Positions 36,231-43,082 of a stretch of 64,000 bases of DNA are shown here, piece after piece (the first letter of the stretch is position 1; each line of letters opens with the position of its first letter). This DNA comes from Planctomycetota bacterium (lineage in GTDB: Bacteria; Planctomycetota; Phycisphaerae; Phycisphaerales; SM1A02): NCBI GenBank assembly GCA_022568135.1, contig JADFFQ010000007.1, forward strand, positions 1 to 64,000, written 5' to 3'. The notes under the pieces are model-generated. The model was not told where the DNA came from, made no database searches, and saw only the letters and a program-made list of their open reading frames with translations. The position numbers and the translations under genes were made by a program.

Positions 36231-36770
36231 ATGCCCGCCGCCGACCATGAACGCCGCGCCGCCGACCACGCCGAGGCCCACCCGGCGAGCTGCGCCGTGC
36301 TGACCGTTTCGGACACCCGCACGGCCCAAACCGATCAAAGCGGGCCCCTGATCGAGCGGCTGCTGACCGACCGCGGCCATCGAATCACCGCCCGGGCCCT
36401 GGTCCGTGACGAACCGCCTGCCATCGCCGGCCAGCTGGATACATGGCTGGCCGACCCCTGTCTGGACGTCATCCTCACAACCGGCGGCACCGGCATCTCC
36501 ACCCGCGATACCACAATTGAAATCGTTCGCCGGTTGCTCACCGTTGAGCTGGAGGGCTTCGGCGAGCTGTTCCGGATGCTCAGCTACCGCCAGGTCCAAG
36601 CAGCGGCAATGCTCAGCCGGGCCGTCGGTGGGCTGGTGGTTCGCGACCCGCAGACGGGCGGTGACACATTCATCTTCGCCCTGCCAGGCTCAACCGACGC
36701 CGTGAGACTGGCCGTTGGCGAACTCATCGGGCCGCAACTGGCGCATCTCCTATGGCAGCGCGGGCAATAG
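36231..36770 (+). CDS. moaB: Molybdenum cofactor biosynthesis protein B
   Basis: The 179-residue protein shows CAVLTVSDTRTAQTDQSGPL, the MoaB/MogA start of the fold, and VILTTGGTGISTRDTTIEIV, the GGTG motif that binds molybdopterin. It adenylylates molybdopterin before molybdenum insertion. ATG 36231 is chosen because the frame further upstream reaches into acpS. The molybdopterin synthase large subunit moaE is 0.9 kb downstream, but moaA, moaC and moaD are not in the window. Confidence 0.88.
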   Translation: MPAADHERRAADHAEAHPASCAVLTVSDTRTAQTDQSGPLIERLLTDRGHRITARALVRDEPPAIAGQLDTWLADPCLDVILTTGGTGISTRDTTIEIVRRLLTVELEGFGELFRMLSYRQVQAAAMLSRAVGGLVVRDPQTGGDTFIFALPGSTDAVRLAVGELIGPQLAHLLWQRGQ

Positions 36771-36855
36771 ATGATCGAGCTTTGCGTGAAGCCGCCGTGT
36801 CTACGCGGCGGTGCGCCGGCGTGACCACCGGGGATTCACGCTCAGGGCTGAAGCG

Positions 36856-37611
36856 TCATGTAGCCGCAGCCCAGGCGTGGGCGGTCTGCTCGAGTCCGAG
36901 CCAGGGATCGGACCATTGGCGGGCATCGACGACCACCGACCGGCTGTACCCGCTGGTGGCGATCGCCACCTTGTAGGCGAGTACATCCAGGCGTGCGCCG
37001 TGCGTCTCGCCGATCGGCCCCCGCATGCCACAGGTCAGCAGATCACACAGACGAGCGGAGACCAACCGCGTGGCGTTGGCTGACGCGGCAGCGGCGGGAT
37101 CCTCGCCCAGGCTCAGCCAGCTCGGCGGATCGATGCCGACGCCGATGTAATCACGCGACACCGGAGGGACGGCGTGGTCCGCCAGCTGCACGCCGTGACG
37201 AACAGCGTGCTCGGTAATCGCCTCAACGATCGGCCCCACCACCCCCTGCTTGTTCTCATCCGGGAGCGCAAAGCTGAGGGGACAGCGGTCCAGATCGCCG
37301 GCCAGCTCGATCGCACCTAGCACTGCGGCGACGGCACGATCCACGTGGTCCGGCTCGACAAAGTGCGTCTGCGGGATCCACAGATCAACGCCGGCGGCAA
37401 TCAACCCCAATCGGCCCAGACGGACGCCCAAATCGCGCCGCCCGGAGCGGTCCAGGTCTCGCGGCCGCAGGCCGGGTTGCATCGCGGAAAGCTGCACATG
37501 ACGAAACCCCATTGCCGCGAGCCGATCCAGCGCCACCCGCGGCCGATCGCCCAACGGCGCGAGCGTCGGGGCCAATGGGAGATCATGGCGCACACCTGCC
37601 AACTGTCGCAT
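36856..37611 (-). CDS. TIM-barrel protein, sugar phosphate isomerase/epimerase-like
   Basis: The 251-residue protein begins PLAPTLAPLGDRPRVALDRL and GFRHVQLSAMQPGLRPRDLD, the typical first strands of the xylose isomerase-like TIM barrel. Later segments are NYIGVGIDPPSWL-like (YIGVGIDPPSWLSLG) and a Leu/Asp-rich end. The metal ligands (Glu, Asp, His, Glu) cannot all be placed with certainty, so an isomerase activity is only suggested. It lies divergent from moaE with 72 bases between, and tail to tail with moaB. Confidence 0.55.
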   Translation of the reverse strand: MRQLAGVRHDLPLAPTLAPLGDRPRVALDRLAAMGFRHVQLSAMQPGLRPRDLDRSGRRDLGVRLGRLGLIAAGVDLWIPQTHFVEPDHVDRAVAAVLGAIELAGDLDRCPLSFALPDENKQGVVGPIVEAITEHAVRHGVQLADHAVPPVSRDYIGVGIDPPSWLSLGEDPAAAASANATRLVSARLCDLLTCGMRGPIGETHGARLDVLAYKVAIATSGYSRSVVVDARQWSDPWLGLEQTAHAWAAAT

Positions 37612-37683
37612 GGTGCAAACGTATCGGCGGAGGCACGAATCGCCAAGTGGCCGTGGGGACGACTGGCCGAGTACGATGCCTCC

Positions 37684-38139
37684 ATGGGCCATGGTCAGCG
37701 CACCATCGACGTGCAGATACTTGACCATCCGGTGCGACCGATTCCGCTGGAGCCGTTCCCGCAACCGGCGGGCGGAGAATGCATCTTTCTTGGCCGGACT
37801 CGCAAGGATGTTCACCCCAAGCACGGCGAACTGGTGCAACTGAGCTATCGGGCGTATAGGCCGATGGCCGAGCGCGTGTTGCGCGAGCTGGCCGAACAAG
37901 CGGCGCAGCAGTTCGACTGTCCGGCGGTGCGGGTCCACCATGCCGTGGGCGAGGTGCCGCTGGGCGAGGCGAGCGTCTTGGTGCAGGTCGTCACCGGCCA
38001 CCGCGATCAGGCGTTCGAGGCGTGCCGGTTCCTCATCGATCGGCTCAAAGCCACCGCGCCGATCTGGAAGCGCGAGATCTGGGCCGATGGCGCCACCTGG
38101 TCGCAAGGCGCGCCTGTCGTGATGCGTGAGGACCGCTGA
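37684..38139 (+). CDS. moaE: Molybdopterin synthase catalytic subunit
   Basis: The 151-residue protein holds GECIFLGRTRKDVHPKHGEL, the GGxxxFxGxxR start, and APIWKREIWADGATW, the PxWKKE active-site Lys region that binds the MoaD thiocarboxylate. It builds the dithiolene of molybdopterin with MoaD. It ends one base into the next gene (TGATG), so the membrane protein downstream is cotranslated. No moaD gene is adjacent. Confidence 0.9.
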   Translation: MGHGQRTIDVQILDHPVRPIPLEPFPQPAGGECIFLGRTRKDVHPKHGELVQLSYRAYRPMAERVLRELAEQAAQQFDCPAVRVHHAVGEVPLGEASVLVQVVTGHRDQAFEACRFLIDRLKATAPIWKREIWADGATWSQGAPVVMREDR

Positions 38140-38747
38140 TGCAGGGATACTTCAAGATCTGCAACGCGGTGTATTGGGTCAGCCTCGCAGTTTGGCTCGC
38201 AGCGCTCGTCGCCGCAGGCGTGGCTGCGGCCAACGTCTTCGGCACGCTTGGCGAAACGCCCCTGCGGCTCGAGCAATACGCAGCGTACCCCGCCCAGGAG
38301 CACGCGAGGCTCGCGGCCGGCCTCATCATGGAAAGCGTGTTCTTCACCGTGGACTTGATCCAGTTCGTGGCGATCCCGCTGACGGTGCTGATGCTCGTCG
38401 CCCAACTCTCGGTATTCGGTATGCCGCTCAAGTCGGTCGCCAACCTCGGTCGTGCGTTGTGCATTGTCATTGCGGCAGGGATGTTTGTCTTTCACGCGAC
38501 AGCGGTCGCCCCCACGATGAATCGCCAGCTCCGGGCCTACTGGGCCGCCGCAAAGACGGGTGACATCGCACTCGCGCGCGAGCATCAGGCCGCCTTCAAC
38601 GAAGATCATCCCACGGCGGAGGCGATTCTACGGATCAATCTGATCCTCCTGGTGATCGCGGTCGGCGCCTCGGCCGCCGCCGGGCCGCCACCCGCGAAGC
38701 CGGCGGTGTCGAGGCTTCAAGAACCGGGACTGCTGAGCCATCGATGA
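38139..38747 (+). CDS. Membrane protein of unknown function (DUF4149-like layout)
   Basis: The 202-residue protein has four membrane helices: VYWVSLAVWLAALVAAGVAA, LIQFVAIPLTVLMLVAQLSV, LGRALCIVIAAGMFVFHATA and ILRINLILLVIAVGASAAA. The second loop carries an Asn/Arg/Tyr cluster. The layout recalls DUF4149, but I cannot confirm the family. Its ATG shares a base with the moaE stop, and its end overlaps the start of nth by four bases, so moaE, this gene and nth form a tightly coupled operon. Confidence 0.6.
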   Translation: MQGYFKICNAVYWVSLAVWLAALVAAGVAAANVFGTLGETPLRLEQYAAYPAQEHARLAAGLIMESVFFTVDLIQFVAIPLTVLMLVAQLSVFGMPLKSVANLGRALCIVIAAGMFVFHATAVAPTMNRQLRAYWAAAKTGDIALAREHQAAFNEDHPTAEAILRINLILLVIAVGASAAAGPPPAKPAVSRLQEPGLLSHR

Positions 38748-39451
38748 CCTCGATTACGTTGAAATCCCCGATCAGCAAGGCCGGTTTCACACTGCCCAAG
38801 AAGTCCAAAGCCCAGACGGCACGGGCTCGGCGGATACTTGACCGCTTCTACAAGCATTACCCCGAGGCGCACTGCGAGCTGAATTACAGCAGTCCTCATG
38901 AGCTGCTGGTGGCGACGATTCTCTCGGCCCAGGCCACGGATGTGGGGGTGAACAAGGCCACGCCCAAGCTGTTCAACGCGTTCCCCGGGCCCGCCGACTA
39001 CGCCGCCGCCAGCCCTGCCGAGATCGAGCCGTACATCCGTTCACTTGGATTCTTCCGCAACAAGTCCAAAGCGATCCATCTGGCAATGAAAGCGGTTCTC
39101 GATGACTTCGCAGGCGAGGTTCCCAACACCATGGACGACTTGCTCAAGCTCTTCGGCGTGGCTCGCAAGACCGCCAACGTCGTGCTCAGCAACGCCTTCG
39201 GCATCAACGTAGGCGTCGTGGTGGACACCCATGTGATCCGCCTCAGCGGACGTTTCAGACTGTCTGCGCATACTGATCCGACGAGAATTGAGCTTGATCT
39301 GATGGCCTTGTTTCCTCGGCCGCATTGGACGATGCTCGGCCACATGATGATCTTCCACGGCCGGCAGGTCTGCAAAGCCCGCGGCGCGCTGTGTGCCCAA
39401 CATCCGCTGTGTCAGAAATACTGCTCAAACGCCTGTGAACGAGGCAAATGA
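38744..39451 (+). CDS. nth: Endonuclease III
   Basis: The 235-residue protein has the helix-hairpin-helix and catalytic Lys in FGVARKTANVVLSNAFG and the catalytic Asp in VVVDTHVIRLSGR. It removes oxidised pyrimidines and nicks the abasic site in base excision repair. A C-terminal Cys cluster should hold a 4Fe-4S cluster, but the spacing reads C-x6-C-x5-C-x3-C (CKARGALCAQHPLCQKYC) instead of C-x6-C-x2-C-x5-C. Start overlaps the upstream gene. Confidence 0.9.
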   Translation: MTSITLKSPISKAGFTLPKKSKAQTARARRILDRFYKHYPEAHCELNYSSPHELLVATILSAQATDVGVNKATPKLFNAFPGPADYAAASPAEIEPYIRSLGFFRNKSKAIHLAMKAVLDDFAGEVPNTMDDLLKLFGVARKTANVVLSNAFGINVGVVVDTHVIRLSGRFRLSAHTDPTRIELDLMALFPRPHWTMLGHMMIFHGRQVCKARGALCAQHPLCQKYCSNACERGK

Positions 39452-39546
39452 CAGTAATCCTCGACCCGAGGGGGCCCAGGTCTGCCTGCCGCGCCGCTGG
39501 GCCAGCGGCGGCTAAACTGAAAGGCGACCACTCGACGGGCCAACAG

Positions 39547-40221
39547 ATGTTCGCCAACATTGCACCAGATACCACCATCACCGCGATCGAACCACTTCGA
39601 TCTGATCCGACGATGCGACGGGTACGGGTTGGCCGCAAGACCATCGCCACCGTACAAGCCGCCGACGTGGAAGCGATGGGGTTGGCCGTCGGCCTGGACT
39701 GGACCGATCAGCTTGCCCAACGGGTCCAACGCGCCGTCGAGACGCACCAGGCTCGCGGGGCGGCACTAGGGCTGCTGAACCGCCGGGCATATTCCTGCGG
39801 GGAGCTGATCGACCGCCTCGCCCGCAGAGGACACAGCAGCCAGGTCGCCGTGAGTATTGCCCAAGAACTCGCAACAGCCGGCTTGATTGATGATGAGGCC
39901 TACGGCCGGGCGATCGCGCGAGAGACCGTCGCAACCAAGCCCGCTTCGCAGGAGTTCCTGGCAAGGAAGTTGCGGGAACGCCGCATCCCCGACGATCTTG
40001 CGCAGAGAATCGCCTGCGAAACACTTGCTGACGTGGACTTGGTCGAGGCCGCAACGCAATACGCCCGCAAGCGATTGCACGCCATGCCGACGGTGAGTCG
40101 GACCACGGCCACCCGGCGAATCGCCGCTGCCCTGGCTCGACGCGGGTTTGACGCCGACACGATCGCCGCCACGCTTGGGAGACTCAATCAAGCTCCGCTG
40201 ACGGACCAGCCTGCAACGTGA
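39547..40221 (+). CDS. recX: RecX-like regulatory protein
   Basis: The product carries RecX three-helix repeats: LGLLNRRAYSCGELIDRLAR RG near residue 75, then GLIDDEAYGRAIARETV and ARKLRERRIPDDLAQRIACE. RecX binds RecA filaments and limits recombination. ATG 39547 (MFANIAPDTTITAIEPL) is preferred since RecX homology begins at ITAIE; ATG 39448, which overlaps the nth stop and has GAGG before it, would add 33 residues. No recA is seen in the window. Confidence 0.75.
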   Translation: MFANIAPDTTITAIEPLRSDPTMRRVRVGRKTIATVQAADVEAMGLAVGLDWTDQLAQRVQRAVETHQARGAALGLLNRRAYSCGELIDRLARRGHSSQVAVSIAQELATAGLIDDEAYGRAIARETVATKPASQEFLARKLRERRIPDDLAQRIACETLADVDLVEAATQYARKRLHAMPTVSRTTATRRIAAALARRGFDADTIAATLGRLNQAPLTDQPAT

Positions 40222-40277
40222 TTCGATCGCCGTGCGCGGGTCCCCGTCGCGGACCGCGTGAGCAGCCGAACCAGGAA

Positions 40278-41279
40278 ATGTCTCGTCCCAGCATGTCAAG
40301 CCTGCCTTCCGACGAACTTCGCCGCGCCCCGGTGTTGACGTATCGGCTCATCACCGGCGGGCTCTTGATCGCCTTCCTACTGGCTGTGGTTCTGCTGGAT
40401 GATTGGCTCGACGGCGTTGAGTTGACCCGCGGCTGGCGGAGCCTTTTCCTGGAGAAGGATCATCCGCCACGGGGCCTGGTTCTGTTCGGGCTGGCGCTGG
40501 CGGTCGCACCGGTGGCCGCGTGGGAGCTCTCGGCGATCTTTCGGGCGAACGGAATCGCCACCCGCACCTGGCTGAACAGCCTCGCGGCGATGACCGGGCT
40601 TGTGTTGAGCTTCAGCATCCCAACCCGAACGGAAACGACCCTCGGCACGGAAGCCACGACGACCATTGCCATCATCTCGACGGGCATGATCATCGTGTTC
40701 GTGGCCGCCCTGTTGACGTTCAGCCGGCAGCGGAACGCCCAGGGCGTGGTCGCCGCTGCCGGGGCCGTTGTCTTCACCATGGTGTACCTCGGATTCATGC
40801 TCGGCTTCCTGCTGGCGCTGCGCCGCGGTCATTCCGCGTGGATCGTCGTCGGCGTGATCCTCCTCACCAAATCATCCGATACCGGGGCTTTCTTCGCTGG
40901 CCGGGCGATCGGGCGGCACAAGATGATCCCCTGGCTGAGCCCGGGCAAAACCTGGGAAGGACTCGCCGGGGGTGTGGCGGCCGCTGTGCTTATCGGGGCG
41001 GCGCTCGCCGGCGCCAGCCGATGGCTACCGGAGCCGGCCGATCATGTGCCGTGGTTGCTCGGTGCGGTCTGTGGAGTCGTTTTCGCCCTGGTCGGACAGC
41101 TCGGCGATCTGGCGGTCAGCCTCTTCAAACGAGGCGCGGGGATGAAGGACACCTCGGCAATCCTGCCCGGCCTCGGCGGAGTGCTTGATGTGCTGGACTC
41201 GCCGCTGATGGTTGCCCCGGTGGCCTACTGGATCCTGACCCTCGCGCTGCCGGGGCCGGCGGGAGCGCTCCCGTCGTAG
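40278..41279 (+). CDS. cdsA: Phosphatidate cytidylyltransferase
   Basis: The 333-residue membrane protein has the CDS signature SLFKRGAGMKDTSAILPGLG followed by GVLDVLDS, with the KR, KD and final D pair in place. The usual PGHGGxxDRxD reads PGLGGVLDVLD, so two of the less strict positions differ. It makes CDP-diacylglycerol from phosphatidate and CTP, the precursor used by the pgsA gene at 5153. About seven to eight membrane helices. ATG 40278 with AGGA upstream is chosen; GTG 40218, next to the recX stop, and ATG 40293 are alternatives. Confidence 0.85.
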   Translation: MSRPSMSSLPSDELRRAPVLTYRLITGGLLIAFLLAVVLLDDWLDGVELTRGWRSLFLEKDHPPRGLVLFGLALAVAPVAAWELSAIFRANGIATRTWLNSLAAMTGLVLSFSIPTRTETTLGTEATTTIAIISTGMIIVFVAALLTFSRQRNAQGVVAAAGAVVFTMVYLGFMLGFLLALRRGHSAWIVVGVILLTKSSDTGAFFAGRAIGRHKMIPWLSPGKTWEGLAGGVAAAVLIGAALAGASRWLPEPADHVPWLLGAVCGVVFALVGQLGDLAVSLFKRGAGMKDTSAILPGLGGVLDVLDSPLMVAPVAYWILTLALPGPAGALPS

Positions 41280-41356
41280 AAGAAGAATATTGATCCCCAC
41301 GTCGCTTCCTCGGCAGCCCACGTGTACACTCTTTGCTTGGGCCGCTTGGAGCACGA

Positions 41357-42109
41357 ATGAGTCTGACTGACAGTCTGCTAACCCTATATCGGGTTGAAGC
41401 CCAGCTGCGCGGCCTGCGCGGCAGACTCGAATCCGCCCAAAACTACCTGACGGCCCAAACCCAGCAGCTTGAAGAACTCCGCGAGCAGCATCAGGAGCTG
41501 CAAACGCGCACGCATCAGATACAGGCCAAGATCGGCAACCTCGAGGGCGAGACCGCCGCCATCGACACTCGTATCGAAAAGCTGCGCAATGAGTTGAACA
41601 TGGCCTCGACCAACAAGCAGTACACAGCGGTTCTCACCGAGCTGAACACGGTGAAACTCTCTCGCAACGAGGCCGACGACCACATCCTCGAGGAAATGGA
41701 GCGAATCGATCAGATCAAAGAACAGCTCGCGAAGCTCGACTCCGATATAGCCGAGCGCGAGAAGATCCGAGCGAGCGCCGAAAGCGAGCTTCAAGGGCGG
41801 CACGAAGAGGTCGGTGACCGATTGGCTGAGCTAGAGGCCGAGCGCCAGGTCGCAGCCGCCGAAGTCCCCGCTGCTGAACGGAGGATATTCAACGAGATGG
41901 CTGACGCCTATAGCGGGGAGGCGATGGCTGCGGTCCAAGAGATCAGCCGCAAAAGCCGTGAATATGCCTGTGGAGAGTGCAACATGTACCTGCCGTTCGA
42001 AACGGTCGCCGCGCTCATGGGAGCAACCAACACACTCGTACGGTGTCACGCCTGTGGGCGAATCCTCTTCCTTCAGGATGAAACTCGCGGCGCGCTGGCG
42101 AAGAGATAG
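41357..42109 (+). CDS. Coiled-coil protein with a C-terminal zinc ribbon (DUF164-like)
   Basis: The 250-residue protein is a long coiled coil from about residue 10 to 175 (LRGRLESAQNYLTAQTQQLE, then TNKQYTAVLTELNTVKLSRN), followed by a C4 zinc ribbon: CGEC ... CHACGRILFLQ. NKQYxALLxEL is typical of the zf-RING_7/DUF164 family, thought to bind nucleic acid. ATG 41357 fits better than 41333. It is often found near DNA or RNA genes; here it lies between cdsA and nrdR. Exact role unknown. Confidence 0.8.
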   Translation: MSLTDSLLTLYRVEAQLRGLRGRLESAQNYLTAQTQQLEELREQHQELQTRTHQIQAKIGNLEGETAAIDTRIEKLRNELNMASTNKQYTAVLTELNTVKLSRNEADDHILEEMERIDQIKEQLAKLDSDIAEREKIRASAESELQGRHEEVGDRLAELEAERQVAAAEVPAAERRIFNEMADAYSGEAMAAVQEISRKSREYACGECNMYLPFETVAALMGATNTLVRCHACGRILFLQDETRGALAKR

Positions 42110-42165
42110 ACGGAGTTTCGCCGCACACCTGCGCCTGATCCCCGAACCACGACCAGCCGATTTCA

Positions 42166-42672
42166 TCAGCTCTGCACATCGCCGGGAAACAGGTCGCGCT
42201 GGTTTGGCAGGTTCTTCGGCCGGGCCTTGAGGGCGCTGAGTTCTTCGGCGAACTCGTCCAGCGTGCGGAACTCGTGGTACTCGCTGGCATAGCGGATGTA
42301 GGCGATCTCGTCCATTTCTCTGAGCTTGGCCGCGACACGCTTGCCGATCTCGGCGCTCGGCACCTCGCGCTCGAACTCGCGGTGCACCTGCTCCTCGGTT
42401 TCCTGAGCGAGCCTGAGCTTGGCCTGCTCGGGGATCGGCCGCTTGCCGCAGGCTGCCTGCAGGCCCTTGAGCACGTTCTGCTGGTCGAAAGGCACACGGC
42501 TGCCGTCCTTCTTCACGACCATGAGCCTCGCCGTCTTCTCGACCCGCTCGTAGGTGGTGTAGCGCCTTTCGCACGCCAGGCACTCCCGCCGCCGACGTAC
42601 CAGCACTCCCCCCTCGGAGGGTCGGCTGTCGATCACCCGATCATTGTCTTGGCCGCAATAAGGGCAGATCAC
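42166..42672 (-). CDS. nrdR: NrdR transcriptional repressor
   Basis: The 168-residue protein starts at GTG 42672 with VICPYCGQDNDRVIDSRPSE, the CPxC...CxxC zinc ribbon (CLACERRYTTYERVE), then an ATP-cone domain (LMVVKKDGSRVPFDQQNVLK). NrdR senses dATP/ATP and represses ribonucleotide reductase genes. Length fits the family (about 150-180 residues), with a Pro/Asn tail. No NrdR box is seen nearby and no nrd genes are in the window. It is divergent from thrS. Confidence 0.93.
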   Translation of the reverse strand: MICPYCGQDNDRVIDSRPSEGGVLVRRRRECLACERRYTTYERVEKTARLMVVKKDGSRVPFDQQNVLKGLQAACGKRPIPEQAKLRLAQETEEQVHREFEREVPSAEIGKRVAAKLREMDEIAYIRYASEYHEFRTLDEFAEELSALKARPKNLPNQRDLFPGDVQS

Positions 42673-42882
42673 TGCACGATCCTCAATCCACCCATGATCT
42701 GGGCGTCGATGATGTCGCAGACCCATCATCTTGATCGATGATCATTCGCGGGTCAACCCTGGCCGGCTCATCTCGGTGACGGGTGGGTCCTCCGCGCACC
42801 ACAAAGGCCCGCCCCATAGAGCGGCTTCGCCTTGGCCCCGGGGGCCCGGGGGATCTCAAGTTCGTGCCCATACTTCGCCGAA

Positions 42883-42910
42883 TTGACCTGTTGGCGGTCC
42901 CGGATATCCT
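42883..42910 (+). promoter_or_regulatory. Predicted promoter for the thrS leader
   Basis: TTGACC at 42883-42888 and TATCCT at 42905-42910 are spaced by 16 bases, a good sigma-70 arrangement. The expected start near 42917 lies only a few bases before the leader ATG at 42921, so the leader peptide would be translated from an almost leaderless end, which would explain the missing Shine-Dalgarno. Confidence 0.5.
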
Positions 42911-42920
42911 CATACTGACT

Positions 42921-42983
42921 ATGTCTTTCAAATACGCCACGACCACGACGACGGCGACCACGATTATCACTGCTCGCGGGTGA
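42921..42983 (+). CDS. Threonine-rich leader peptide of thrS
   Basis: Twenty codons encode MSFKYATTTTTATTIITARG. Eight are threonine (codons 7-11, 13, 14 and 17) and two are isoleucine, much like E. coli ThrL. The stop TGA at 42981-42983 lies inside the antiterminator arm. This is the layout of an attenuation leader: the ribosome senses charged tRNA-Thr. The same frame is open upstream to 42783, but the promoter placement and peptide composition favour ATG 42921. A minus-strand frame here is a mirror of the Thr codons and is not a gene. Confidence 0.8.
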   Translation: MSFKYATTTTTATTIITARG

Positions 42984-43028
42984 CGGCCGTTGCGTGGACA
43001 CTCAATGAAGCAGCGGGCGCGGCCGTCG
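42981..43028 (+). promoter_or_regulatory. Antiterminator pairing of the thrS attenuator
   Basis: TGACGGCCGT at 42981-42990 can pair over ten positions (two of them G-T) with 43019-43028, which contains most of the 5' arm and loop of the terminator. The two structures exclude each other. A ribosome stalled on the early Thr codons leaves 42981-42990 free and the antiterminator forms; a ribosome at the stop codon covers it and the terminator forms. Confidence 0.7.
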
Positions 43029-43047
43029 GGCCGTGCTTTTTTCTTTT
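43017..43047 (+). terminator. Intrinsic terminator (attenuator) upstream of thrS
   Basis: GCGCGGCC at 43017-43024 pairs with GGCCGTGC at 43029-43036 (eight pairs, one G-T) around the four-base loop GTCG, followed by TTTTTTCTTTT at 43037-43047. It ends 35 bases before the thrS start. Together with the antiterminator it forms a switch. Confidence 0.85.
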
Positions 43048-43082
43048 CGCCACTGCCGCAGAGTCAGTGAAGGACCGCAACC

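Noticed and set aside
42683-42970. Minus-strand ORF with a Val-rich hydrophobic end (MIIVVAVVVVVAYL) near the thrS leader
   Set aside because: It is the mirror image of the threonine codon run (ACC/ACG read backwards give Val codons) and has no ribosome-binding site; the plus-strand leader explains the composition.
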